DNA of 64,000 nt from Mantis religiosa (GCA_030765055.1 CM060953.1:192237647-192301646); one strand, 5' to 3'. Positions 1 through 11,408 are shown, numbered from the stretch's first letter. Notes: generated by a model from the sequence alone, not told the origin. Program-made: numbers and translations.

Positions 1-59
1 TCTACCGCGCATGTGGTGAACTGCGATCGCAGCGCTGCAGCGAGGATAAATTGAAACAG

Positions 60-1390
60 AACTTACTTTCTGGACGCTCCTTGTATATACTTCCGTTTTC
101 ATTGTTATTCCGAGCGCAAACTAATCCTCATTGCCCACAATTGGAGGATGAATGAGATTGGCCTAGCGGACGAATCAGCCTGGAAACAAAAACGGCGGAA
201 CATTCAATTTCAACACATAATATAATCAAGAGAACAAAATAACACATTTCTATATTTTTATACATCTCACATACATTTTACACATATAAGTTGCTTCTTT
301 CTCACAGTGCGAACCCACACAGAGTTCGTGGTACCATTCTCAGTTATGCCGATATGACTTAATGTTGAGGGACGTAAAAAAGAAAAAAACAATTGAATCC
401 CCGCCTTACCTTAATCAGCTTCACTCGCTGTTGTAGCTATTATTATTTTCGTCCGTTGGCAGCACTGATTAACTAAACATCATAACAACAAGGAGAATTA
501 TGGATGTAACAAAGTCTGTATTTTCTTATTTTACAAGTTTCTGGAACAATTTACGATAAATTTATCTTAAACGAACTTAAAAAGTAACAAAATGTCAGAA
601 ATTGAGCTATTATATACCTCCTTTCCGGAAGAGAAGCTGCACTTCTCACTTAGACTGACAAAATACAATCGAAACACTGCTTCATTCCAACACAGCAATA
701 CACCACCGTCGTCTAGGGAGCAGATTTTGAAAAAAAAAACTAATGCGAGCCGCCCGACAGTGCGAACGTCCCGCACTTACATAAAATCAGCTAGAGGATA
801 AGCTGAAGTTGACAAACAACAGAGTTCCTTGTGCTCGCAAGAGATGGCGCCACCTATAATATTATGTTGCGGGAAGGAAAATTTGTATTTAATTAAAATA
901 TTTTAAGGCAAAGTATAATTATGTTCTTTAGGTATAGCTTGGACTTAGATGTTGTTTATGGGATATAATTAAGAAGTAGTTTCAGTGAATAATGATATGA
1001 TATCGAAGGAATAGGTAATTGTGTATGAGAAAGGAAGCCCTCATAAGTAACTATATTTGTATGATTTTCGTAACCAAGTTATGTTTGAATGTCAAATGTG
1101 TAATGAGTATTTTTTGAGTTGGATCTTGTATCAATCATATTTAAAGCATTATAACTTTTTGTGATAAAATGTCACAAAATAAATATCATAATCATCTGTT
1201 TCGGCCTTATCTAGTGATGGGCGAAATCGAATACGCTGTATTCGAATACTTTGAAGAATCGAAACTCTCATTCGAATACATGGTCTCGGATACTACAAAC
1301 TGAAACATTTACCTGTAGTCGATGCAACTTCTCGGATGATGTCACACACAGGGTTGAAGCCAAAATAATACAACTTTTCAATAACAGGAC
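60..1390 (+). repeat. Repeat family alpha, copy 1 (uninterrupted reference copy)
   Basis: An AT-rich stretch that recurs at 5395-12010 (same strand, interrupted) and at about 39100-39689 plus 44165-44235 (opposite strand, interrupted). It holds no convincing ORF. Copy 1 lacks the insertions present in the other two, so it acts as an empty site that defines their boundaries. Near 1212 it contains a stretch beginning TAGTGATGGGC followed by several TTCGAATA motifs, which resembles hAT termini; the same junction is present at 11872. The family could be a non-autonomous DNA transposon or a duplicated block of older repeats. Its own ends are not resolved here because the window starts inside it. 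Confidence 0.75.
1212..1290. repeat. hAT-like terminal sequence
   Basis: TAGTGATGGGC followed by repeated TTCGAATA-type subterminal motifs. hAT elements commonly end in CAGNGNTGGGC-like sequence. It lies about 700 bp before the hAT transposase relic that reads leftwards towards it, so it may be that element's 3' end. The flank is shared with 11872, so this is one old insertion copied with family alpha rather than two events. Assignment is by motif only. Confidence 0.35.
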
Positions 1391-2195
1391 AGGTTAGTAA
1401 TGAAGGAACAATATAGAAACTGTATAATACGTGGTTTATTATCTCTGTGGTACTTGTTATTAAATTATATATAAAACAACCCAATACCAATAAGATTATT
1501 ACGTATAGCCTTCAATCCTATACAACCAAATGATGGCATATAAAAGCAATATTTTTAATTATAAGAATGAAACAGTACTTTGTGGAAATTAGCATAATTT
1601 TAATCCTGAGACAATTGAAAAGCACCAAATATCAAAGTAATATTTACTATATAGTAATAATATTACACAGAATACTTCATATTAAACGAATATACAGTTA
1701 CAATTATGAATTTCATACATTTAGATTTCGGTAGACACTCTTGCTTTCTGACATCCTTCAGTTTTCACAATACTCGTCACATTTGGAGACACTGAAACAC
1801 AACTCTGCACCCTTAATGCACACTTCAAGTTTGATCACTGACGTTGACTCTCTGAGGGGTTTTAATGTGTTTTTTAAGGATTCACATACATAGGTGGAAC
1901 CAAACATTGCAATCAGATTCGGCATGTCTTGATTTAGAAAATCTCCTGTAGAAATATAGCAAACTTCCTTTATTTCTGTAACTGTCAGCTAACTCAGTGT
2001 CACATTCAAGGTAATTCTTGTTGCTGTGCCTTTTATTGGCACCAGATCTGGCATTTCTTCCACAACTTCCAAATGCACATTTACTCCATGAATAAAAATA
2101 CATAATTAAGGCATACTTGATAAGTCAGTGCCCTCATCAACGGCAATAGATAATGCAAAAAATTCTCTTGCTCTTTCAATAAGTTGTGCATAAAT

Positions 2196-3436
2196 TTTTT
2201 TTTTCTTCTTCTTCTTCTTCTTCTTCTTCTTCTTCTTCTTCTTCTTCTTCTTCTTCTTCTTCTTCTTCTTCTTCTTCTTCTTCTTCTTCTTCTTCTTCTT
2301 CTTCTTCACTTCATGGCATAGGCAATCAAGTGCCTGTTCCACCTTCGAAGTCCTCCAGCCATCATTTCCTGTATCTGCCCACCGATCTCCCACCTTTAGG
2401 ATGATACTGTAATATTTGTTTTGTAAGTCTATTATCTGACATTCTTTCAACATGTTCCTTCCACTTCTGTTTGAGATCTCTTAACCTATCATTCATACTA
2501 AAAATGTCCAACTCTTCTCTTATATTTTCATTTCTTATTAAGTCCCTCTTCGTGCATCCTTTCATACTTCTCAAGAATTTCACTTCTGAAGCCTGTATTT
2601 TACTCTGTTGCTTTTTAGTTAACGTCCAAGTCTCACTTCTGTATGTCAGTATAGGTACAGGCATAACTTTGTAGAACTTTAATTTAGTTTCATTACGTAT
2701 TTTGTTTCTAAATGTTCTATTTATTGTTCCACACAGTCTTTGAAATTTGCACATTATATTGTAGACATCATATTCCTTGTCATAACTAACATCAGTTCCC
2801 AAGTAGTTAAGATGGCTTACCTATTCAACGAAACGATTATTTATAACTATTTTTGATCTAATTGGCTCTTTCCCAATGAATGCCATTACCTTTGATTTTA
2901 TAAAAGAAATTTTCATATTATATTGCTTACAAAGTTCACTAACTTTAAAAATAGATTTTTTCAGGGCAGACTCGCTATTTTGTGTAATAACTAAGTCGTC
3001 AGCAAACAATAAAATATTTAAAAAATTTTTATTTCAAATTTTAAAACCTACATTCACTAGTTGCTTCCATTTGCACACTAGGTCGTCAATATAAATACTA
3101 AAAAGTGTAGGTGATAAAGCACACCCTTGTCTAACACCCTGATTAGTAAGATTTTTTTTTTTTGGAAATTTTGCCATTGTTCCTCACATTTATTTTTGTT
3201 TGGAAGTAGAAGCATTGTATCATTTTTACTAATTGTTGTGGGTGTCCTCGTTCTTCCAATATTTGCCACATTTAGCATCGGTTTACCATATCGAAGGCTT
3301 TTCCAAAGTCAATAAACGCCATATGCGTTTCTTTATTTAACTCCAAATGTTTTTTATTTAGTTGTTTAATAATGAAAATGTCATCTGCACAGGATCTGAC
3401 TCTTCTAAATCCACTTTGTTCTTCCGAGAGAAGACA
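2196..3436 (-). mobile_element. 5'-truncated RTE-like LINE inserted in the hAT relic
   Basis: Minus-strand reverse-transcriptase fragments appear in order: EEQSGFRRVRSC near 3420, AFIDFGKAFD near 3300, the catalytic box FADDLVI near 3000, and the C-terminal region with TYRSETWTLTKKQQ, RNENIREELDIF and PKGGRSVGRYRK (2362-2802). Frameshifts separate them. The pattern is that of RTE-type LINEs common in insects. A 9-bp target duplication TGC(A/G)TAAAT flanks it (2187-2195 and 3437-3445), and its 3' end runs into a long GAA array. The 5' end is truncated inside the RT domain, so endonuclease is absent. Confidence 0.75.
2201..2308. repeat. (TTC/GAA)n microsatellite at LINE 3' end
   Basis: About 105 bp of nearly pure TTC on the plus strand, i.e. 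GAA on the sense strand of the LINE. It starts exactly where the LINE coding/3' end stops and ends at a short A-run before the target duplication, so it is the LINE tail, expanded. The apparent poly-Ser and poly-Lys reading frames here are not genes. Confidence 0.95.
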
Positions 3437-3845
3437 TGCGTAAATGCTGTCTGCCAGATCTTGAATTCTGCGTGAAATAACACGAGTGATAGACTGATAC
3501 TCTCGAATTGAACAGTGACAGGGCTGAATTGACTTGCAGCTATAAGCTACGTCGTTTTATAAGTGGACCATCAGGAAAACTACTATACTCTGTTCTATAT
3601 AACCTTGCCCCGCTGACATGTTAAACTACCTTCCCCCTCGCCCTAATTGGCTAGTGCTTTCGTGCCATAGGCCATAGGTGGTGCCTTTCCGTCACATTTA
3701 AACCTGCAGGAAACGTCATAGTAATTGCCGGGAAGATAAAAATAAAACCATACAAATAAGGATATGAAGACATGCAAACATACAAGTTTATAATGAAACT
3801 GAGCAAGTTGAAACTCAATGACTGAGCAATGTAACTGAAACAAGT

Positions 3846-4508
3846 TTATAATGAAATGCCTTCAGCCTTTTCCACTGGATATTTTAAACCAGCACACATA
3901 GCTTTCAAAAATGCTTGTCTTTCAGTCTTAAAAGTCGTGTCACGCCATACCTTACTTTTCGTGTGTTCTTCATTCTCCCAAGTCTCGTCAAGGTAGTATA
4001 TTTTGCAACTTGTATCTCGGTACAGTGTGACTGTCCTTAAATAACATCTTCGCAACACAGCAACATCGCCTCTGTTTTTAGCACATTTTTCTTGCCTCTT
4101 TTTTCGTTCACAAACCCCAGCTATATAAGCAACCTGCTGAAATTTGGTGAATCTGCATCCTCATTTACAGCAAACGAAATGTTATTTATGTTAGGGAGTT
4201 CGTTTCTAAAGAACTATACCTACACATGACGACGCACAGCACTTTTCACGTATTTTCTCCGAGCAAGCGCTTTTGTTTATTCCTGCTTTTGCCTGGAGTG
4301 GTAAGTTTTCCTGTTTTCTCGATGTTTCTACGGATCTAACACTCACACCTGTAACTTCAGAGCACAGCTGTTCGACTTCTCTCACTGACAAAGACGGATT
4401 CTTCTCTATGAGTGCATTAAACACATGCAACACAATTCTTTTTTCGCCTGTTTGTAAAGAATTACCTTTGCGATACTTCAGCGAAAAACTGGCGGTACAC
4501 TCTGCCAT
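3846..4508 (-). pseudogene. Tc1/mariner-superfamily DDE transposase relic
   Basis: An N-terminal piece (4508-4206) has KRIVLHVFNALIEKNPSLSV followed by VREVEQLCSEVTGVSVRSVE, a helix-turn-helix pattern. A second piece (4058-3846) has IYYLDETW, where the Asp is the first catalytic residue, then KTERQAFLKAMCAGLKYPVE. This matches a family of insect transposases whose N-terminus reads like LKTGERAII-V and whose core has YLDETW. The linking segment carries frameshifts, and the second and third acidic residues are missing, so the copy is inactive. A related relic lies at 13746-14100. Inverted repeats at its ends were not resolved. Confidence 0.6.
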
Positions 4509-4559
4509 TATTCATATAAGTACACGCGCAATAAACGACCAATAAAATAATTTAGCTCT

Positions 4560-5390
4560 CGCACTCGGCACAACACACCTTCGAATGACGATATATGACT
4601 GATCCAGTTCAAAACAAGGTCAGTGATAAAAGTCATATAAACAAATATGTCATCACTACCGCTAAATCACGTGATATCGTGTCATGTGCTTGAGAGCAAA
4701 GGCACCTCCCCTTTACTTCGTTTAAGAATTAACATGCATTTCAGGTAAATCAACTCTGTTGCGTGATATATTTGATTAAAACAGTTACGAAAATATAAAT
4801 TTGACAATTCTCTTCCAACATATAAAGATATATCACCATGTTAAATAACGAACTAATTTTTACTGCACGACTGTCTTTACTACAATAGCAGCCAATGAGA
4901 TGTGATTAGGTCACGTGACCGGTAAGAGATACTGGGCAAGCTTATGTGAAACAAGGAATAGAAGATCTGGCAATTTCTAGTGCTATTTCGTAACTCACAT
5001 AAACTGAAGTTTCTGTCATTCCACCATCCCATTCTTGCTGTTTCTCTGCCTGCGAAGTGATCTTTTCTCTGAGCTTTTGTATCTCTCAAGTGCGTTCTTC
5101 TTTTTCTAGGGTCGAATAATGCAATGTATTAAATGTCGCTGAAGATCAAATCGCTTCAGCACTTATGAATTAAGCAAATGTTATGAAGAAGTACTCAGGT
5201 TCCCATTCGCAATTGAAATGATGTGCCGGCGTGGGTACCATTCGCTTTAACGAGTGCCCTTCCATATCAAACTGACACTGAAGTACGGAAGACAAACACG
5301 CACAGAACAACGCGGTACTTATAGCCCAGCACATGCACCGCGGCAAGCGAGTTGGCTGTGGCTGTCCTAGATTATGTTAAATGTTAAGTT
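4560..5390. other. No gene recognised
   Basis: AT-rich sequence without a supportable ORF, RNA gene or tandem repeat. The part just right of 4508 may include the end of the DDE element, because a GGTGCCTTT-like motif occurs inverted near 3680 and 4700, but the match is too weak to call a terminal repeat. Confidence 0.5.
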
Positions 5391-5692
5391 TTTCGATGAA
5401 GAATTGTCCATATACTTCCATTTTCATTTTTATTCCGATCGGAAACTAATTCTAATCGTCCGCAATTGGAGAATGAATAAGATTGGCTTAGGGGACGAAT
5501 CGCAATGGAAAGAAAAACGGCAAAACATTCAATTTCAACACACAATGTAATCAAGAGAACAAAATAACACATTGCTACACTTTTATACATCTCACATACA
5601 TTTTCCACATATGAATTGCTTCTTTCCCACAGCGTGAGCCCACACAGATTTCTGGTACCAATCTCAGTTTTGCTGGACAGATATAACTTAAT

Positions 5693-6729
5693 TTTTTATA
5701 ATTTTTATTGATCGATCAGCAGTATAATGCTTTACAGATCAGAGTGAAAAGAAGGTAACAGTACAATAAGAACAATAACACTTAGGGGTAGGCTAACAGG
5801 CCGACCCCTAACTACATTAAGTTGGAACTCCAATAATACTCTCTGAGAAATTATGTCAATATTGAAGATGTCAGACAGACATCAAGCACTAGAATCACTC
5901 GAATCAGATGTTAGAAGCAGGTTCTGTGGTAGTCTCCTCTTTAAGCGTGAGGGCTGGCGCGTGCGGACGCCGATCTTATAATGCACAGCTCCTGGAACTT
6001 CTTGCAGCGTGGGAAAGAAATGACGAGCGATCCTGCGAATGTAGTCGTGAAGAGGTAACAGTCCTAGTTCGTGATGGAGCTGCTGATTACGGATGAACCA
6101 TGGAGCGTTGGTAGCGATGCGCATGAAGTGGTTCTGTATAACCTGAAGACGCCGCAGATGACATGTGTTTGCGGCACCCCACACTTGGCAGGCATATGTA
6201 GTAAGCGGACGAACGAGTGATTTGTAGAGTAACAATGAAGAATGTATGCCAAGGCTGGAACGCCGATGCAACAGAGGTGAGAGTTTTGAAAGTCGCCCGG
6301 AGGCCAGTGATATAACACGATCGATATGAGCACGCCAGGTCAGTCGAGAGTCCAAAAGCACTCCAAGGTATTTAACGGGAGTTGTAGTGGGGAGCCAAGG
6401 GACATTGTTCCTGTAGAGACACAACGGAGTAAACGGAGTATATCGGCGAAGAGTGAAGATTTTAGCTTCGGTTTTCTGAGGGTTCAAAGAGATCCGCCAA
6501 GTGCTGAACCAATGAGTTAGGCGATCTAAAGAGAGCTGTACTACTTGTTGTGCGTGCTGGAGATTAACATGAGAATAATATAGTACTGTGTCATCAGCGT
6601 AAAGAGCTAAAGAAGTCGGAGCTAAGTCAGGAATATCAGAAATGTATATATTAAATAGAGTCGGGGCGAGGATAGAACCCTGTGGGATACCTGCGGTAAT
6701 ATTACGTGGAGATGAAAGCTTTCCACTAA
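5693..6729 (-). mobile_element. 5'-truncated jockey-like LINE with 12-bp target duplication
   Basis: Flanked by the direct repeat ATATAACTTAAT (5681-5692 and 6730-6741). Alpha copy 1 at 350-365 has the single, uninterrupted site. On the minus strand the element ends with AATAAAAATT and an A-rich tail next to the left duplication, as expected for target-primed reverse transcription. The 5' end is cut inside the reverse transcriptase. It is one of the cleanest insertions in the window. Confidence 0.9.
5882..6729 (-). pseudogene. Reverse transcriptase C-terminal half, jockey/CR1 group
   Basis: The reading frame is open from the truncation point at 6729. Visible in order: GIPQGSILAP (the RT motif before the palm), ALYADDTVLYY (catalytic YADD, near 6590), then LNPQKTEAKIFTLRR, PVKYLGVLLDSRLTW and LYKSLVRPLTTYACQVWG, the conserved C-terminal region of jockey-type ORF2. 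It would copy LINE RNA at a nicked target. The frame stays open to the stop near 5882, with no internal stop, so this copy is fairly young although truncated and without endonuclease. Confidence 0.85.
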
Positions 6730-7334
6730 ATATAACTTAATGTTGAAGGACGGAAATAAAGAAAAAAAATACAATTGAATCTCGCGTCTTACCTTAATCC
6801 GCTACGCACGCTGTTGTAGTACTATTTATTTTTGTCCGTTTGCAGCACTGATTAAGTAAATATCATAACAACAAGGAGGATTATAGCTGCAAAAAAGTCT
6901 GTATTTTCTTATTTTGCAACTTTCTGGAGCAATTTATGATAAAATTATCTTAAACGAACCTTGAAAGTACCAAAATACCAAAAAGGGAGCAATTACACAG
7001 CACCTTTCTGGGAAAGAAGCTCTATTTCTCACTTTGACTGACAAAACACAATCGTATTACACAGTCAACTGTCTCAGGTACAGTTCGGCCGCTCTACCTC
7101 CGGCTCTGACATTTCTCGAGAGGGGGAAGCAGGCTGTTGCCAGTTCGTTAGCGGGAATTTCAAACCGAGGAACAATGTGTATTTTAAATATTTCACGTAT
7201 TTGCATATTTCACGAACCAGTAGCCATATTATTATAATAACGAGTCGCTCGGTCCTGTGTTCGGTCCGTACGTGTGACGTCACAGGTGACGTATCTTCTC
7301 TTTCCCTCGTCAGCACCGCTGACTCTGGCTTCCT

Positions 7335-8333
7335 CGATGGAATTTTAGAGGAGATATCAAGTTGTAGGGTACATTCACAAGTTATTCATAATAAAGAAAT
7401 ACCGGGGCTACTGTTTGCAGATGATCTAGTAGTTGGGTCCATATCAAGTGGAGGGCTGAGAAGAGCAATCGAGGCAGCCAATTCTTATTGCAATAAATGG
7501 GGTTTGAAAGTGAATGAAAGCAAAACAAAGATTATGGTCTTCAAAAAAGGATACAGGTTGCGTAAGGATGAGAAATGGGAGGTTAATAGAAGAAAAATAG
7601 AGGTAGTAAGGAGATTTGATTATCTGGGGACAAGGTTGAGTTCAGATGGCAGTGGAAAGAACAAAAAGAGATGTCTGTGGCTAAAGGTAAAATGGCCATG
7701 AGAGTGATAAGATCATGCTACAGTAAACTACCGGATATAAATGTCAAATGGTTGGAGAGGATCTATACGGCAGTAGTAGAAAATAGAATGTTACATGGAT
7801 CAGAGGTTTGGGGAATAGATGAGGCTTGGAGAGACACCGATATAGTGCATAGATCCTTTTGTAAATATATATTGGGATTACCGATAGCATCACTAGCACA
7901 ATTGGAACTTGGAAGGCATTCTAATAAAATTAAAATCTTGTCAAGGGCAATGCAATATATATACAGAATCACTAACTTGGAAGATGACAATATAAGTAAA
8001 GAATGTTTTGATATTCAAAAGAGAAGTAACTGGGGTGGGTCTTGGGCACATAAAATGTATGACTTGTTGAAGCAGATAGGTATGGGTCATTGTTGGATAA
8101 ATGCAGAGTATGGGTATAGAGGCTTCTGGAAAGAAGTTAAGCTAAGGTTAGAAGATATTGACAGACAAGATATTTTTCCCAACACAAGTGACAAAAGCTC
8201 ACTGAGATTATATAGAGAAATAAAAACAACCTGGGGGAGGGAAGGATATATAGATATATACAGTAAGTTAGGGCGAGAAGGTTCTGCTTGGGCGAGAACA
8301 GGAGTGAGAAAGTTGAAATGTATAGATTAAGAG
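7335..8333 (+). pseudogene. LINE reverse transcriptase, C-terminal half (FADD box)
   Basis: The frame includes DGILEEISSCRVHSQV, then GLLFADDLVVGS (catalytic FADD), NKWGLKVNESKTKIMVF and RRFDYLGTRLSSDGSG. A frameshift near 7680 leads to a second frame with YTAVVENRMLHGSEVWG, FCKYILGLP and TWGREGYIDIYSKLGREG. This is a non-LTR reverse transcriptase with its thumb and C-terminal region. The normal C-terminus would be a CCHC knuckle, and that segment has been tandemly amplified just downstream. Upstream RT motifs and endonuclease are absent, so the insertion is 5'-truncated. A sister copy lies at 62090-62545. The clade is not identified with certainty. Confidence 0.75.
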
Positions 8334-10330
8334 AGGGAGCTAGATAAATGTTCATTGTGTGGAGAAGCGAATGCAGACTTCCACTGCATATTATATGGTA
8401 GTCAAACAAAGATATGGAGAGAGCAGGCCTGACTACGTAAATGGGACAGAAAGGTATAGGTCAAGAGAGGGAGATAGATAAATGTCCATTGTGTGGAGAA
8501 GAGAATGCAGACTTCCACTGCATATTATATGGTAGTCAAAAAAAGATATGGAGAGAGCAGGCCTGGCTACGTAAATGGGACAGAAAGGTATAGATCAAGA
8601 CAGGGAGATAGATAAATGTCCATTGTGTGGAGAAGAGAATGCAGATTTCCATTGTATATTATATTGTAGTGAAACAAAGATATGGAGAGAGCAGGCCTGG
8701 CTACATAAATGGGACAGAAAGGTATAGGTCAAGAGAGGGAGCTAGATAAATGTTCATTGTGTGGAGAAGCGAATGCAGACTTCCACTGCATATTATATGG
8801 TAGTCAAACAAAGATATGGAGAGAGCAGGCCTGGCTACGTAAATGGGACAGAAAGGTATAGGTCAAGAGAGGGAGCTAGATAAATGTTCATTGTGTGGAG
8901 AAGCGAATGCAGACTTCCACTGCATATTATATGGTAGTCAAACAAAGATATGGAGAGAGCAGGCCTGGCTACGTAAATGGGACAGAAAGGTATAAAAATC
9001 AAGACAGGGAGATAGATAAATGTCCATTGTGTGGAGAAGAGAATGCAGATTTCCATTGTATATTATATTGTAGTGAAACAAAGATATGGAGAGAGCAGGC
9101 CTGGCTACATAAATGGGACAGAAAGGTATAGGTCAAGAGAGGGAGCTAAATAAATGTTCATTGTGTGGAGAAGCGAATGCAGACTTCCACTGCATATTAT
9201 ATGGTAGTCAAACAAAGATATGGAGAGAGCAGGCCTGGCTACGAAAATGGGACAGAAAGGTATAGGTCAAGAGAGGGAGATAGATAAATGTCCATTGTGT
9301 GGAGAAGAGAATGCAGACTTCCACTGCATATTATATGGTAGTCAAACAAAGATATGGAGAGAGCAGGCCTGGCTACGTAAATGGGACAGAAAGGTATAGA
9401 TCAAGACAGGGAGATAGATAAATGTCCATTGTGTGGAGAAGAGAATGCAGATTTCCATTGTATATTATATTGTAGTGAAACAAAGATATGGAGAGAGCAG
9501 GCCTGGCTACATAAATGGGACAGAAAGGTATAGGTCAAGAGAGGGAGCTAGATAAATGTTCATTGTGTGGAGAAGCGAATGCAGACTTCCACTGCATATT
9601 ATATGGTAGTCAAACAAAGATATGGAGAGAGCAGGCCTGGCTACGTAAATGGGACAGAAAGGTATAGGTCAAGAGAGGGAGCTAGATAAATGTTCATTGT
9701 GTGGAGAAGCGAATGCAGACTTCCACTGCATATTATATGGTAGTCAAACAAAGATATGGAGAGAGCAGGCCTGGCTACGTAAATGGGACAGAAAGGTATA
9801 AAAATCAAGACAGGGAGATAGATAAATGTCCATTGTGTGGAGAAGAGAATGCAGATTTCCATTGTATGTTATATTGTAGTGAAACAAAGATATGGAGAGA
9901 GCAGGCCTGGCTACATAAATGGGACAGAAAGGTATAGGTCAAGAGAGGGAGCTAGATAAATGTTCATTGTGTGGAGAAGCAAATGCAGACTTCCACTGCA
10001 TATTATATGGTAGTCAAACAAAGATATGGAGAGAGCAGGCCTGGCTACGTAAATGGAACAGAAAGGTATAGGTCAAGAGAGGGAGATAGATAAATGTCCA
10101 TTGTGTGGAGAAGAGAATGCAGACTTCCACTTTATATTATATGGTAGTCAAACAAAGATATGGAGAGAGCAGGCCTGGCTACGTAAATGGGACAGAAAGG
10201 TATAGATCAAGACAGGGAGATAGATGAATGTCCATTGTGTGGAGAAGAGAATGCAGATTTCCATTGTATATTATATTGTAGTGAAACAAAGATATGGAGA
10301 GAGCAGGCTTGGCTACGTGAATGGGACAAT
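8334..10330 (+). repeat. 134-bp tandem array (15 units) of a LINE zinc-knuckle segment, with 806-bp higher-order period
   Basis: The unit starts (TAGATAAATG or variants) lie at 8341, 8475, 8609, 8743, 8877, 9013, 9147, 9281, 9415, 9549, 9683, 9819, 9953, 10087 and 10221. Each unit encodes in one frame CPLCGEENADFHCILYC or CSLCGEANADFHC, i.e. CX2CX7HX4C. Three unit types (A: gagctag/aagcgaat; B: gagatag/gacttcc; C: gacaggg/gatttcc) follow the order ABCAAC, ABCAAC, ABC. The third C-type unit carries a 2-bp insertion, so the six-unit period is 806 bp. As 134 is not a multiple of 3, the frame shifts in each unit and the array cannot encode one polyprotein. Confidence 0.95.
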
Positions 10331-10610
10331 TTGGGGGGGTGAAGTAGTAATTAGAAGAATGTCGTCAGTAAAAGGAGAAAAGAACAGGAGTAATATAGGG
10401 AATTATTTAGGGAAAGTTAAAGAGAGTTGGCTAAGAACAATTAAGAGAAAAATGTAGAGAGCCGAATTGCTATTCACTGGTGGGCAACATGATAACATGG
10501 TAGGATTTTCAGAATTTAGGAATATATGGCATATTTCAGTATGGATTTTATAATTGTAATTTTGATTTTGTATTTCCATTTGTTGATCTAAAAGGAAATA
10601 AATTACTATT
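10331..10610 (+). pseudogene. LINE C-terminal tail and 3' UTR after the array
   Basis: After the last array unit, and with one frameshift near 10332, the frame reads VVIRRMSSVKGEKNRSNIG, YLGKVKESWLRTIKRKM and stops at 10457. The LINE relic at 62090-62545 carries a matching end (IVAIKMLTSREEKK... FMQKVKQKW), which confirms this is the true C-terminus of the LINE protein. The 3' UTR ends in AAATAAATTACTATTACTA near 10605, a short simple-repeat tail. Confidence 0.7.
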
Positions 10611-11170
10611 ACTAATAACGATAGTAATAGTGCTTACGAACACTAAAAATCGGAATACACTCACGCATAATATACCAAAGAAAGTTCACCAGCGCAAGCA
10701 GCTAAAGCCACGTGGATAGAAACAAATTTAACCTGGCAACACGATGTTGGGTTCGGGAGCCACGCCTAGCAGTGACAATGCTGATTGGCGCGAGCAGACA
10801 GTTTTAACTTCATGGACACAACACCGGATGTACAGACACCCAGTACTACCAACAGATGCAGTTAATGTGTGTGAAAGGTGTGAACGAAATATTTGAATAG
10901 AGTGGTGTTGTAATAAATAACTCGCATGATAATGAAATTGTAAGTTGTATTTTAGCGTTGTATAGCTAATATAGTCCCATATTTTCATTCTAAAGATAAT
11001 TATGAGGATATGGTTTCAATTGCTCATTACAGTATGTTGGTACTGTTAGCCTTCCCCCTCCACCTCTTGCAGCCGCTAAACGTCAGAGCCGGAGATACAA
11101 TGGCCGGACTGTAGTTAACTTCTTCGTTCCAAATAACCATACACTGCCGTCACCTAGGAAACAGATTATG

Positions 11171-11408
11171 CAAGCCCGCCTCGGTAGCGTAGATGGTAGC
11201 GTGTCTGCCTCACGTTCAAGTGGTCCCGAGTTCGAATCTCGGTCAGGGTGAGTTACCTGGATAAGGTTTTTTCGGGGATTTCCCTTACCCTGAAAGACGA
11301 ATGTCGGGTAGCTCTAAGCTCCATGGACCCCGGATTTATTTGAGCATCATTTCAACAATTCCATTCAACGTCCGATATGACGTTGGAGGATGTAAATTAC
11401 ACACAAAA
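11171..11408 (+). mobile_element. tRNA-derived SINE (family A), copy 1
   Basis: Begins GCCCGCCTCGGTAGCGTAGA; GTAGCGTAGATGGTAGCG resembles an RNA polymerase III A box, and GAGTTCGAATCTC (11228-11240) is a clear B box. The 3' body runs from the GGATTTCCCTTACCC region to GACGTTGGAGGATG and ends in an A-rich tail. A second copy lies at 50845-51101. It sits in alpha copy 2 at a point where copy 1 has only an A-run. The 3' body is the apparent parent of the 108-bp satellite found in five blocks here. Confidence 0.85.

Larger units (their letters stand above)
1690..3530 (-). pseudogene. hAT transposase relic (ZBED5/SCAND3-like), split by a LINE
   Basis: Two minus-strand coding pieces, about 3530-3437 and 2195-1690, join in one frame when the intervening LINE is removed. 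The first ends ...IQDLADSIYA and the second continues QLIERAREFFALSIAVDEGTD, matching the hAT pattern in which the first catalytic Asp lies in a DE-S/G-TD motif. Downstream, CIFIHGV and a region like EE-PDL-PIKGT follow with several stops and frameshifts. Such proteins cut and join DNA for hAT transposition in the nucleus; this copy is dead. Upstream DNA-binding and downstream dimerisation parts are not visible. Family assignment rests on remembered conserved motifs. Confidence 0.6.
7081..11111. mobile_element. TA-flanked inverted-repeat DNA element containing a LINE
   Basis: The left end begins CAGTTCGGCC and the right end finishes GGCCGGACTG. Within about 60 bp the two ends share CTCCGGCTCTGAC and a GGGGGAAG run in inverted orientation. 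TA lies just outside both ends (7079-7080, 11112-11113), and alpha copy 3 (reverse strand, about 39235) carries a single TA at the empty site. CAGT ends with TA duplication fit a Tc1-type or MITE-like element. Its own sequence is about 7081-7330 and 10615-11111; no transposase is visible. The middle is a later LINE. Confidence 0.7.

Noticed and set aside
2186..2453. Poly-Ser and poly-Lys open frames over the TTC repeat
   Set aside because: They are translations of a microsatellite that forms the tail of a LINE.
8835..9937. Identical 73- to 78-residue ORFs repeated at 8835/9641 and 8895/9701
   Set aside because: They are shadows of the 134-bp array and recur because of its 806-bp period; they are not genes.
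11184..11240. tRNA gene at the head of the SINEs (also 30125-30209 and 35034-35108)
   Set aside because: A and B boxes are present, but each is fused to a SINE body and the cloverleaf is imperfect; a real tRNA gene is not supported.
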